A DNA stretch of 64,000 nucleotides from Deltaproteobacteria bacterium (GTDB lineage: Bacteria > Myxococcota > JADLHZ01): assembly GCA_020848545.1 (NCBI GenBank), contig JADLHZ010000139.1, positions 1-64,000 of the forward strand, given 5' to 3'. Made by a program: the position numbers and the translations under genes. Positions 17,184 to 25,636 of the stretch are shown here, piece by piece; position 1 is the stretch's first letter; each line of letters begins with the position of its first letter. Below the pieces are notes generated by a model that did not search any database, was not told the origin of the DNA, and worked only from the letters and a program-made list of their open reading frames with translations.

Positions 17184-20100
17184 CTCACGGCGCGCAGGTC
17201 GCGCACGCAGACGGCGTAGAGCACCGGCACCAACACGAGCGTGATGAGCGTGGCGATCGTCAGGCCGCCGATCTGCGCGAAGCAGAGCGGCTCCCAGAGC
17301 GGCCCGCCGTGCGCCGCGAGCGGAAAGAGTGCGAACACGGTGGCGGCCACGGTGATGACCACCGGGCGCATGCGCGCGACGCCGGCCTCGATCAGCGCCT
17401 CCTCGAGCGGCCGCCCGCGGTGGCGCTCTTCTTCGATGAACTCGAAGAGCACGATGACATGACTGACGATGACGCCGGTGAGGCTGGCGATGCCAAGAAA
17501 CGCCATGAAGCCGAAGGGCGCTTGCATGGCGGAGAGCGAGAGCAGCGCGCCCACGACGCCGAAGGGGATGGCGGCGAAGACGATGAGCGGCTTGATGACG
17601 TGACGCAGCTCGATGGCGAGCGTCAGAAAGATCAACGCAACGGACACGATCATCGCCAGCGCCACTTGGCCAAACGCCTTGCTCTGCGCCTCGTGCTCAC
17701 CGCCTACCTGCATCGCGTAGCCGGGCGGCAGGCGCCCGCGCAGCTGCTCGAGCGCCGGCATCGCGCGCTCGAGCACGGCCGCCGGCAGCACGTACGCGGC
17801 CGGGAACGCGCTGACGGTGATCGTGCGAAAGTGATTGCGAGCGCGCAGCTTGCCGCTCTCGAGCGCGTAATCGATGTGCGAGACCTGTCCCAGCGGCACC
17901 CGAGCGTTCGAGCGCGTGGAGTAGACGTAGAGGTTCGACAGGTCGGCCAAGCGCGCGCGCTCGGCCGGCCGCATGCGCGCGATGATCGGGATGTTGCGGC
18001 TGCCTTCGCGCAGGGCGCCCACCTCCATTCCGTTCATGGCGCTCACCGAAGAGACGGCTACGTCCAGGTTCGTCACCCCGGCGAGGTTGGCGCGATCGGC
18101 GTCCACCTCGAGGCGCGCGACGAAGCTCTCCGGGCCCCAGTCGTCACGCACGCGGCGCGCCTCTGGCACCGCGCGCAGGATCGCCTTGGCCTCCTCTGCG
18201 ATCGCGCGCAGCGCCTCGATGGACTCACCTGCAAAGCGGATCGACACAGGCACGCCCACGGGCTCGCCCGTCTCGAGCTCGCGCACGTCTACGCGCGCGC
18301 CGCTCACCCGCGCCGAGAGCGCCTCCTGCAACGGAGCGACGAAGGCCAGCGTGTCGTGCTTGTCGTGCATCGTGACGACGAGCTGCGCGAAGTTGAGCTG
18401 CTGCTGCTCCGGGATGAGCGAGAACCAGAAGCGCGGGCTGCCCGCGCCCACGTAGGTCGAGACTGAGTCCACGACGCGCCGTCCGAGCTGCGCCTCGCGC
18501 CCGGCGGCCTGCTCGCGAATGACGGCCTCTACGTCTGCGGCGGCGCGATCCGTGGCGGAGAGCGGCGCGTCCTCCGGCAGCCACACGTCGACGTAGAAGA
18601 GGTACGAAAGGTCTTTAGGAAAGAAGCTGCGCTCGAGCCGCGTCGCCCCGTAGGCCGAGGCGGCGAGCGCCGCCACAGCGACGAAGAGCACCAGGCGCCG
18701 GTGCGCGATCGCAGCGTGCGCGAGGCGCGCGTACCCACGCAGGATCGCGGGGCGCGGCTTATCTTCCTCGCGCTTCGTCGCAGGCAGGTAGCTGCCGAGG
18801 AGCGGCACGAAGGTCATCGACACCAGGCGCGAGGCGACGAGCGAGCAGGCGAGCACGACTGGCAGCGTGTGGATGAAGCGCCCGATGTCTCCCTTCAGCA
18901 GCAAGAGCGGCAAATATGCGACGATGTTGATGAGCGTCGCGAAGAGGATCGCCTTGGCGAGCTTGGTCGGCCCGAGCCACGCTGCCACGCGCGCGGAGTG
19001 GCCCCGGGCGATCTCGTGCTTGATTGCATCCCCTGCCACCACCGGATCGTCGACGAGCAGCCCGAGCGCGATGATGAGCGAGCCTATTGACACCTGCTGC
19101 AGATCGACGCCGAGCACGTGCATGAAGCCGAAGGTCATCGCCAGCGTGAGCGGGATGCTCACGGCCATGATCAACGAGCTGCGCCACTCCCAAAATCCGA
19201 TGAGCGCGATGGCGATGACGAGCAGCACAGCCTCGTAGAGGCTCTTCATGAAGAGGTCGACGTTCTCAGCGACCTGCCGCGGCTGGTCGCTCACGCGCGC
19301 GAGCACCAGGTCCGGTGGCAGCAGCGCGCGCGCCTCGCTCAACGCTCCCTCGACGGCCGCGCCAAAGGCAGCGATCTGCTGGTTCTGCCGCATGTACACC
19401 GCCAGGCTCACCGCGCGGCTGCGTCGCCAGCCGCCGTCGGCGTCACGCCAGGCAAGGTGGTTCAGCACGCGCGGCGGATCCTCGTAGCTGCGGGTGACGT
19501 CGACGACGTCACGCAGGTAAACCGGCGAGCCGCGCGGGGAGGCGCCGGCGATGATCGCAGCGAGCTCGTCTTCGCTCGTGAGCGCGCCGCGCGGATCGAT
19601 CGTGAGATTCTTCCTCGAAACGGGGAGCACGCCGCCGGGCACTGCGATGTTGCGTGCGGAGACGAGATCCTTCAGCTGGGCCGGCGCGAGGTCGTAGGCT
19701 GCCAAGCGCTCTTGTGAATAGCTGAGATAGACAGCCTCCGGGCGCACGCCCGTGCGGATCACCTTCGCCACGGACGGCGCGGCGCGGAGCGTGCGCTCGA
19801 GCGCTTCGGAGTAGTCGTCGAGCTCGCGGTAAGTGTAGCGCGCGCCAGCGGTCGCCGTCAGGAGGCCTTCGACGGCCTCGAGGTCCGGCACGACGATCGG
19901 GGGCCACACGTCCGGGTGCAGCGGCTGGAGATAGGTCTCGGCGTGCGCCGCGACGAGCGCGCCGAGCTGCTCGTCCGCACGCGGCCCCGCTGCGAGGGCG
20001 AAGTCGACGGCGACGAAGCCGCTGCCCCGGGTGAGGCGGAGGTCTTGCGCGAGGCCGCTCGCCTCGAGCTTCGTCGCCAAGAAGGTCTGCTCGCGCTCGA

Positions 20101-20710
20101 ACACGAGGCCCCGCGTCGCGTGCGCAAAGCTCACGACGACGCTGCGCCGCGCTCCACCGCGTGGCGCCGCAGCCCGCGCGCTCGCGAGGCCTCGCCGCAC
20201 CTCGCGGGCACGCAGCATCAGGTCCACCTCGCTCACGGGCGGGCTGGCAAGCGTGACGAGGAGCGACGCCGTGTCGCCAAAGTCCTTGTAGAACCGCACG
20301 GGCCCGGCGCCCTCGGGAAGGTCGCTGACGGCGTCGAGCTTGAGCTGGATGTCGTCGAGCTCCTTGCCCACGTCCGTGACGCGCTCGTCGATGGTGATCT
20401 GCACGACCGCGAAGCCGTTGCGCGAGATGGACTCGATGCGCTCGACCTTGGCGTTCTCTGCGATCTTGGCCTCGAGCTTGCGCGTGACGAGCTGCTCGAC
20501 CTTCTCCGCCTTCGCCGCCGGCCAGGGGCAGACGAGGAGCGCGAAGCGAAAGGGGATCACCGGATCCTTGCGCTTGGGCATCTGCTGGTAGGCGAAGACG
20601 CCCCAGGCGAGCGTGCACACGAGGAGCAGCCACGCGAGCTGCTTATTCTCCACGAAGTAGCGCGCGACGCGGCCGGCGTGCGCGTGGGTCTTCACCTCAT
20701 CGTTCAGCAT
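17174..20710 (-). CDS. RND-family efflux pump inner membrane subunit
   Basis: 1178 residues, slightly longer than AcrB-type pumps (about 1030-1050). The first TM (LAWLLLVCTLAWGVFAYQQMP) is followed by a porter domain, then TM4 with the proton-relay pair in ALGLLVDDPVVAGD, a second porter half with FFPKDLSYLFYVDVWLPE, and C-terminal TMs (LTLAIELRHVIKPLIVFAAIPFG, FMAFLGIASLTGVIVSHVIVLFEF). The extra length is spread through the porter domain. The family of origin is the broad AcrB/MMPL-like HAE group; heavy-metal motifs were not seen. It exports hydrophobic compounds using proton motive force; the neighbouring lipid-like pathway suggests a natural product or lipid. Confidence 0.9.
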   Translation of the reverse strand: MLNDEVKTHAHAGRVARYFVENKQLAWLLLVCTLAWGVFAYQQMPKRKDPVIPFRFALLVCPWPAAKAEKVEQLVTRKLEAKIAENAKVERIESISRNGFAVVQITIDERVTDVGKELDDIQLKLDAVSDLPEGAGPVRFYKDFGDTASLLVTLASPPVSEVDLMLRAREVRRGLASARAAAPRGGARRSVVVSFAHATRGLVFEREQTFLATKLEASGLAQDLRLTRGSGFVAVDFALAAGPRADEQLGALVAAHAETYLQPLHPDVWPPIVVPDLEAVEGLLTATAGARYTYRELDDYSEALERTLRAAPSVAKVIRTGVRPEAVYLSYSQERLAAYDLAPAQLKDLVSARNIAVPGGVLPVSRKNLTIDPRGALTSEDELAAIIAGASPRGSPVYLRDVVDVTRSYEDPPRVLNHLAWRDADGGWRRSRAVSLAVYMRQNQQIAAFGAAVEGALSEARALLPPDLVLARVSDQPRQVAENVDLFMKSLYEAVLLVIAIALIGFWEWRSSLIMAVSIPLTLAMTFGFMHVLGVDLQQVSIGSLIIALGLLVDDPVVAGDAIKHEIARGHSARVAAWLGPTKLAKAILFATLINIVAYLPLLLLKGDIGRFIHTLPVVLACSLVASRLVSMTFVPLLGSYLPATKREEDKPRPAILRGYARLAHAAIAHRRLVLFVAVAALAASAYGATRLERSFFPKDLSYLFYVDVWLPEDAPLSATDRAAADVEAVIREQAAGREAQLGRRVVDSVSTYVGAGSPRFWFSLIPEQQQLNFAQLVVTMHDKHDTLAFVAPLQEALSARVSGARVDVRELETGEPVGVPVSIRFAGESIEALRAIAEEAKAILRAVPEARRVRDDWGPESFVARLEVDADRANLAGVTNLDVAVSSVSAMNGMEVGALREGSRNIPIIARMRPAERARLADLSNLYVYSTRSNARVPLGQVSHIDYALESGKLRARNHFRTITVSAFPAAYVLPAAVLERAMPALEQLRGRLPPGYAMQVGGEHEAQSKAFGQVALAMIVSVALIFLTLAIELRHVIKPLIVFAAIPFGVVGALLSLSAMQAPFGFMAFLGIASLTGVIVSHVIVLFEFIEEERHRGRPLEEALIEAGVARMRPVVITVAATVFALFPLAAHGGPLWEPLCFAQIGGLTIATLITLVLVPVLYAVCVRDLRAVRWP

Positions 20711-20730
20711 GGCTCGTCCACCCTCTTCGC

Positions 20731-21846
20731 CTACGGCACGATCGCGACCGCCGCGCCGTCGTGGAGCAGGCTTGCGCCGCTCACGACTACGCGCTCGGTC
20801 TCCGCCAGCCCGTCGAGCACCTCGACGTCGTTGCCGTCGATGTCGCCCACTTGCACGACCCGCGTGCGGGCCACGCTCCGCGCTGCCGTGCCGTCGATCA
20901 CCATCGTGGCAAAGCGCCCCGCCTCGCCCGGCGCGCGCACGATCGCGTCGAGCGGCACCCAGAGCCGGCTCTTGGCGCGGTCGCCGTCCGGCACGCCGAG
21001 CGCCGCGATCATGCCGGCCCGCAGGCGCCCGTCGGCGTTGTCGAGGGTCAGCTCGATGTCGAAGACGCGGCTGCTCATGTCCGCTACGGCGGCGACGCGG
21101 CTCACGGTGCCGCGCAGGAGCTGGCGTCCGAGCGCGTCCACGCTCACGTCCAGGTCCGTGCCCAGGGTGATCTTCTCGAGCATGTAGTCCGGCACCCCGA
21201 AGACCGCCTTCATCTTGGTGGTGTCTGCGATGACGAAACCCGGGCTGCCGGGGCCAACCAAGGTGCCTACCTCCACGAAGCGGCGCAGCACGATGCCCGA
21301 GAGCGGCGCTCGTAGCGACGAGTCCGCCATGGCCAAGCGCGCCTCGTCGAGCTGCGCCCGCGCGGCGGCGAAGGTGGCGCGGCCTGCCTCTGCGCGCGCG
21401 CTGGCGCCTTCGAACGCCATCGGGGTGATCGAGCTCGAGCTCTGCAGCTGCTGCGCGCGCGCGAGGTCGAGCGCGGCGTGCTCCGTGGCCGCCTTGGCCT
21501 GGGCGAGCTGCGCGCGCGCTTGCTCGAGCTTGACGCGGTAGTCGCTCGCGCGCAGGCGAGCGAGCACGGTGCCAGCCTGGACGCTGTCGCCCTCCTGAAT
21601 GAGGCGCGTCCTCGCCGCGCCGCGCGCCGTCTCCTTGGTCGTGGCGATGGTCTGCACGTAACCGCCCACCTTGAACGCGAGATCAACCCGCGTGGCCGGC
21701 TCGATGTTCGCCGCGTAGCGCAGCGCGCGGTCGAGGGCACGGCGAGCCACCGGGCGCACGCGGACGGGGATGTCTGGCGGCGGCGGCGGCGGCGGCGGGC
21801 GGGCACACCCAGCGACGAACAGCAAAGCGAGCAACGATCGCATCAT
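20731..21846 (-). CDS. Periplasmic adaptor (membrane fusion) lipoprotein
   Basis: 371 residues. Signal plus lipobox LALLFVAGC, then a proline run (ARPPPPPPPPDIPV). Lipoyl/hairpin halves (RLIQEGDSVQAGTVLARLRA and STSLRAPLSGIVLRRFVEVG-like segment), a coiled-coil hairpin (QARAQLAQAKAATEHAALDL), and beta-barrel/membrane-proximal parts (LTLDNADGRLRAGMIAALGV). It links the RND pump to the outer membrane channel. Its start overlaps the TetR stop (ATGA), and the RND start follows 20 nt downstream. Confidence 0.88.
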   Translation of the reverse strand: MMRSLLALLFVAGCARPPPPPPPPDIPVRVRPVARRALDRALRYAANIEPATRVDLAFKVGGYVQTIATTKETARGAARTRLIQEGDSVQAGTVLARLRASDYRVKLEQARAQLAQAKAATEHAALDLARAQQLQSSSSITPMAFEGASARAEAGRATFAAARAQLDEARLAMADSSLRAPLSGIVLRRFVEVGTLVGPGSPGFVIADTTKMKAVFGVPDYMLEKITLGTDLDVSVDALGRQLLRGTVSRVAAVADMSSRVFDIELTLDNADGRLRAGMIAALGVPDGDRAKSRLWVPLDAIVRAPGEAGRFATMVIDGTAARSVARTRVVQVGDIDGNDVEVLDGLAETERVVVSGASLLHDGAAVAIVP

Positions 21847-22475
21847 GACAAAGCCCTCGCCGCGCCCATGAACGCCTGGTGCGCCTGCGTGGCGCAGTCC
21901 TCAACGTCGGGCCGCAGCTCGCCGCTCAGATAGTGGCTCACGGTGGCGTGGAAGGTGGCGAGCGCGAGCTGCGTGAGAAGGCCAGCGTCGCCCGGCGGGA
22001 TCGCTCCCTCCTTGATCGCGCGCTGGATCAGCTTGCGCAGCCGCGCCTCTTCCGCGCGGTAGGCGCGGCGGACCTCGTCGCTGAAGCTCGAGGCGTTTCC
22101 CCACGCGAAGTTCACCTGCTCGCGCAAGTAGGTGGGGAAGAAGTGCGGCGCGGTCATGAAGAGCTCGGCGAAGACGCGCGCGACGCCGCGCATCGCCTCG
22201 ACGGCGTCGCGGGCGTCTCGCATGACGGCGTCTGCCCGGCCGCGATAGACGCTCAGCCTGTCGAGCAGCAGCGCCTCGTAGAGAGCCTCCTTCGAGGGAA
22301 AGAGCGCGTAGAGCGCCTGCATGCCTAGATCGACCGCCTGCGCGATCTCCGCCATCGACACGCGGTCGAAGCCCGCAGAAGCGAAGGCCAGCTCGGCGGC
22401 GCCGATCACCAGCGCCCGCCGCGCTTGCCGCTCGAGCTCCTTGCGGCGCAGCGGCGTCTTCACCGCGCGGCTCAC
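21843..22475 (-). CDS. TetR-family transcriptional regulator
   Basis: 210 residues. GTG 22475 is chosen because it overlaps the upstream TGA (GTGA). The HTH is at about residues 20-65 (GAAELAFASAGFDRVSMAEIA then LGMQALYALFPSKEALYEALL). The C-terminal ligand domain is of the broad TetR_C type (VARVFAELFMTAPHFFPTYLREQV). Embedded in the operon it probably represses, and the 26-bp palindrome at 23720-23745 upstream of that operon is the obvious operator. The same 16-bp core elsewhere in the window suggests a wider set of targets; that is inference. Confidence 0.85.
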   Translation of the reverse strand: MSRAVKTPLRRKELERQARRALVIGAAELAFASAGFDRVSMAEIAQAVDLGMQALYALFPSKEALYEALLLDRLSVYRGRADAVMRDARDAVEAMRGVARVFAELFMTAPHFFPTYLREQVNFAWGNASSFSDEVRRAYRAEEARLRKLIQRAIKEGAIPPGDAGLLTQLALATFHATVSHYLSGELRPDVEDCATQAHQAFMGAARALS

Positions 22476-23689
22476 TTGCGCGCCCTCAGGGTGACGGCGG
22501 CGCTCGCGCCTTCCACGCAGGCGGGGTCGCGCTTTGTGTACACACAAATGAGCGCCGAGAGGGGAACGCTGCTTGCTTTGTTGACGCCTGCCGCTTGCAC
22601 CATCACGGTCTGCAAGGCGTTGAAGATCACGCGCTCCGGCGGCGCGGCCGCGTCGTAGCCGGGCGCGGCGGTGTCGAGGCCGCCCGTGGACCACGCGATG
22701 GTGAGCAGCTGCCCGTCGATCGTCAAGGAGACGCCGCGCTCGGCCACGCTCGCAGACGAGCTCGGCTTCAGCGGATTGCTCGGCGCCGGCTCGATCGCGA
22801 CGGCGTTGTCAAGCTGCTCGCGAAACACGCCGAGCTCGGCGCGCGGATCGAGTTGCGCAGGCTGGTTGAGCACGAACACGAGGCGCGCGTCGGTGACGAT
22901 CGCCGCTTCGTCGACGTTCGAATACGCGAGCATCAGCGGCGCCTGCAGCTGCGGCTGCAGCGTGATCGGCACGCCGTCCACGTTGCCGGCGACGTAGGGT
23001 GGATCGTTCGCGGCCGCGGTCTTCGCCTGGTAGCCGCTGACCCCCCACACGTCGACGGCGTAGGGCACCCCGTACGCGAGCTCGCCCTCGTCGAGCACGA
23101 TCGCCCCGTCGGCGAAGGTCTTGACCACGGTCGCTTGCTGCGCGTCGAGCGCGTTGCGCCAGCGCAGCAGCGCTGCCGGCGTGATGAGCGGCAGCTGCAG
23201 GGTGCTCGCAGCGAGCGGCACGAAGCGCGCGGTGCCGGCCGGCCGCGCGCTCGAGTCGGCGAGCAGCACGGGGACCGCGGCCGCGGGCGCCACGAGCTCG
23301 CTCGGGAAGAGCACGGCCTCGACGCTCAAGGTCTCTGTCGCATAGCGCGCGTCGTCCTGGCCGCCGGGCACCAGCGTGCCCACGTCGGCCGGATCGGCGG
23401 TCACGTCCCCGAGCCGCTTGTTGAAGGAGCGAAACGGCCGGTAGCCCTCGGCCGTGATCACCACCTCGTAGTCGACGAGCGACGGAAACTCCGAGATCAC
23501 GAAGCGACCGCCGCCGCCGACCGTCGCCGCGAGCGTCTTCTGGCCGTACTCGAGGCGCAGCGTGTAGCCGCTGAGCGGCTGGCCGCTCGTGCCGTCGTAG
23601 ACGTAGCCGGTGAAGTCGTAGTGCTTCGAACGACAGCCCGGCGAGGCGCCGATACCCAAGGAGATGATGAGAAGCGTCCGAGCCAACAT
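22472..23689 (-). CDS. Lipoprotein with carboxypeptidase-regulatory-like domain
   Basis: 405 residues, first gene of the efflux operon. The signal (LARTLLIISLGIGASPGC) ends in a cysteine suited to lipidation. Residues about 25-90 look like a CarboxypepD_reg / transthyretin-like sandwich (YDFTGYVYDGTSGQPLSGY, RFVISEFPSLVDYEVVITAEGY). The rest is beta-rich and unassigned. A single C-terminal disulfide is possible (LICVYTKRDPACVEG). Its coupling (GTGA) to the TetR gene implies a role in sensing, substrate capture or export. No named homologue recognised. Confidence 0.7.
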   Translation of the reverse strand: MLARTLLIISLGIGASPGCRSKHYDFTGYVYDGTSGQPLSGYTLRLEYGQKTLAATVGGGGRFVISEFPSLVDYEVVITAEGYRPFRSFNKRLGDVTADPADVGTLVPGGQDDARYATETLSVEAVLFPSELVAPAAAVPVLLADSSARPAGTARFVPLAASTLQLPLITPAALLRWRNALDAQQATVVKTFADGAIVLDEGELAYGVPYAVDVWGVSGYQAKTAAANDPPYVAGNVDGVPITLQPQLQAPLMLAYSNVDEAAIVTDARLVFVLNQPAQLDPRAELGVFREQLDNAVAIEPAPSNPLKPSSSASVAERGVSLTIDGQLLTIAWSTGGLDTAAPGYDAAAPPERVIFNALQTVMVQAAGVNKASSVPLSALICVYTKRDPACVEGASAAVTLRARK

Positions 23690-23991
23690 GCTTTTCCTTC
23701 GATTGAGAATTTCTGTTCCCTTTTTGGAATATATATTCCAAAAAGTAAATAGATATTCTTATCGATTGAATCGTGCGCTCCCTGTCTCGAGCGCGCCGTT
23801 GCTGAAGCCATCGGAGCAGCCTGCGTGTGGCGCAGCGCGGGCGTCGAACGATGAGTGCAACGACCGACAAGTGAGAGACAACGGCGCCCGAGGTCAGTGC
23901 CATCGGCGCGTCTTCTTGGTGGCTCGAAGCGCTGCGGGCCCTCACCTCCCATTTGCAGCGGGCGATGAGCTCATGACCGCTGCGATCTCAT
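23690..23991. other. 302-nt intergenic region with palindromic operator
   Basis: Between the efflux operon start and the end of a radical SAM gene. An AT-rich stretch at 23700-23765 holds the palindrome at 23720-23745; the remainder (23766-23991) is GC-rich with no convincing gene. Confidence 0.6.
23720..23745. promoter_or_regulatory. 26-bp perfect palindrome, operator of efflux operon
   Basis: All 26 bases are self-complementary around 23732/23733. The core TGGAATATATATTCCA (23725-23740) fits the TGGA-N8-TCCA pattern, flanked by runs of T and A. It lies 31-56 nt upstream of ATG 23689 in a very AT-rich patch that would also suit a -10 region. The most likely ligand is the TetR protein encoded in the operon. 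Confidence 0.7.
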
Positions 23992-25527
23992 CTAAAGGAG
24001 GCGCTCTTCGACGGCGAGCGGCTGCTCACGCCGATCCGTGTAGCCTGCCCGGTGCAAGAACGGGCTCGCGCTAGACAGCGGCGGGAAGCGCGCGCCGGGC
24101 ACCTCGCTCGCGCGAACGTGATCGCGTGACCAAAAATTCGTCCGGCGCAGGTGGTCCTTCAGGTACTTGTGCTTGTTGACGGACACCAGGCGCTCATAAA
24201 GCCAGTTGAGGCTCGGGACCATCCGGTAGTGCCATTGGTAGACTTGATACATGCCGAGGAACACGAGCGCCGGCGTGCGCAGCGCCCGTGGGCCTAGGCT
24301 CGCGAGCTTCTTGTTCTGAACGGCACGCTTGATCCGCCGCGCGGCCCGCCGCGGCGAGTAGTACTGCGTGGTCAACCAGCGGATGCCCTGCCAGAGCTGC
24401 TCTTCGCTCATCAGCGTTGGCCTGACGATGACGTGGCCCTTGCCGACGTAGGCGTCGTAGTCGTGGCTGAGCAAGCGCCCCTCGCGCTCGTAGCGCCGCC
24501 AGATCGCCGTGCCTGGGAACGGGATCTCGGTCGTGAAGGTGCTGTGGAGCAGGTCCGAGGAGTCGAGGAACTCGAGCGTCTCTTCGAAGACCTCGGGGGT
24601 GTCCGAGTCGAAGCCGAACATCCAGTTGCCGCTGCCCATGATCCCGGCGTCGTAGATATTGGCGGCCGCCTGCCGGTAGTTGCCCGCCTGCGCGCGCTTG
24701 CCTGTGCGATCGAGCGTCTGCTGGCTCACCGATTCGTAGCCGGACGAAATGAACACGCAGCCGGCGTCGTGCGCTTGCGCGAGGCGATCCCGATCGAGCG
24801 CGAACTCGTTGCGCGCTTGCATCCCGAACGGCACCTTGAGCTTCGAGAGCTCGAAGAACAGCTCGCGCGAGTGATCGGGATCGGCCGGCAGGTTGTCGTC
24901 GACGAAGTACATGCTGCGAATGAACGCCGGTCGCCGCTTCACCTGCTCGATGACGTGCGCGATCGGGTAGGTGCGAAAGCCCTGCGTCATGCGCTTGGCG
25001 AAGCAGAAGCCGCACTTCTCCGGGCAGCCGCGGCTGGCGATGATCGGATAGTAGAAGCTCCCGTAGCGATCGAGCTTCATCAGATCGATCCGCGGCTGCG
25101 GCAGCGCGGCGAGATCGGGCGGCGGATCGCGGTAGATGCCTGAGACGCGCGAAGGGTTCGAAAGAAACTCGTCGCAGATCCGCATCCATGACGTCTCGCC
25201 TTCGCCGCAGACGACCGCGTCGGCGTGCGCGAGCGCTTCCTCCGGCAGCGCGGTGGCGTGGTGGCCGCCGAGGACCACCGTCACCCCCTTGCTTCGGTAC
25301 AAATCCGCCAACGCATACGCGGCGTTGATTCGCGGGGTCGAGGCGCTGATCCCGACGAGATCGGTCGGCTCGTCGAGGAACAAACGCTCGCGGAGCAGAT
25401 CGACGATGCAGATGTCGAAGTGAGGCGGGGTCACGCTGGCAAGCGTCGCCAAGCTCAGGGTCGGAACCTCGAGCTCCCACGGGATGGTGATGAGCTTGAC
25501 GCGAGGACGGCGCATGGATGAAGCCAT
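23992..25527 (-). CDS. B12-binding-type radical SAM enzyme
   Basis: 511 residues. The N-terminal cobalamin-type domain (about 20-135: TDLVGISASTPRINAAYALAD, GVTVVLGGHHATALPEEAL, ADAVVCGEGE) is followed by a radical SAM core with CPEKCGFC (Cys168, 172, 175), YFVDDNLPADP, and SSGYESVSQQTLDRTGKRA, typical of the BchE/HpnJ-like class. The C-terminal 120 residues are basic and helical. Related enzymes methylate or modify lipids such as hopanoids and tetrapyrroles; here the divergent squalene-monooxygenase-like gene suggests a terpenoid substrate. Divergent operator at 25548-25563. Confidence 0.82.
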   Translation of the reverse strand: MASSMRRPRVKLITIPWELEVPTLSLATLASVTPPHFDICIVDLLRERLFLDEPTDLVGISASTPRINAAYALADLYRSKGVTVVLGGHHATALPEEALAHADAVVCGEGETSWMRICDEFLSNPSRVSGIYRDPPPDLAALPQPRIDLMKLDRYGSFYYPIIASRGCPEKCGFCFAKRMTQGFRTYPIAHVIEQVKRRPAFIRSMYFVDDNLPADPDHSRELFFELSKLKVPFGMQARNEFALDRDRLAQAHDAGCVFISSGYESVSQQTLDRTGKRAQAGNYRQAAANIYDAGIMGSGNWMFGFDSDTPEVFEETLEFLDSSDLLHSTFTTEIPFPGTAIWRRYEREGRLLSHDYDAYVGKGHVIVRPTLMSEEQLWQGIRWLTTQYYSPRRAARRIKRAVQNKKLASLGPRALRTPALVFLGMYQVYQWHYRMVPSLNWLYERLVSVNKHKYLKDHLRRTNFWSRDHVRASEVPGARFPPLSSASPFLHRAGYTDRREQPLAVEERLL

Positions 25528-25547
25528 GCTCGGTCATTAGATCTTTG

Positions 25548-25563
25548 TGGACAATACTGTCTA
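25548..25563. promoter_or_regulatory. TGGA-N8-TCTA operator between divergent genes
   Basis: TGGACAATACTGTCTA has inverted half-sites TGGACA and TGTCTA. It lies 20 nt from the radical SAM ATG (25527) and 73 nt before ATG 25637, so it can serve both. It is one member of the 16-bp family described in the findings. Confidence 0.55.
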
Positions 25564-25636
25564 CTTTCTCTGACTGCGGAAAATGGACAAGCGCATCGCC
25601 TTCGTGCAAGGAGGCGAGCCAAAACGAGGGGTCACG

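Noticed and set aside
17174-20710. CusA-type heavy-metal identity for the RND pump
   Set aside because: No methionine-rich metal relay or metal-binding partner was seen; only the broad RND family is supported.
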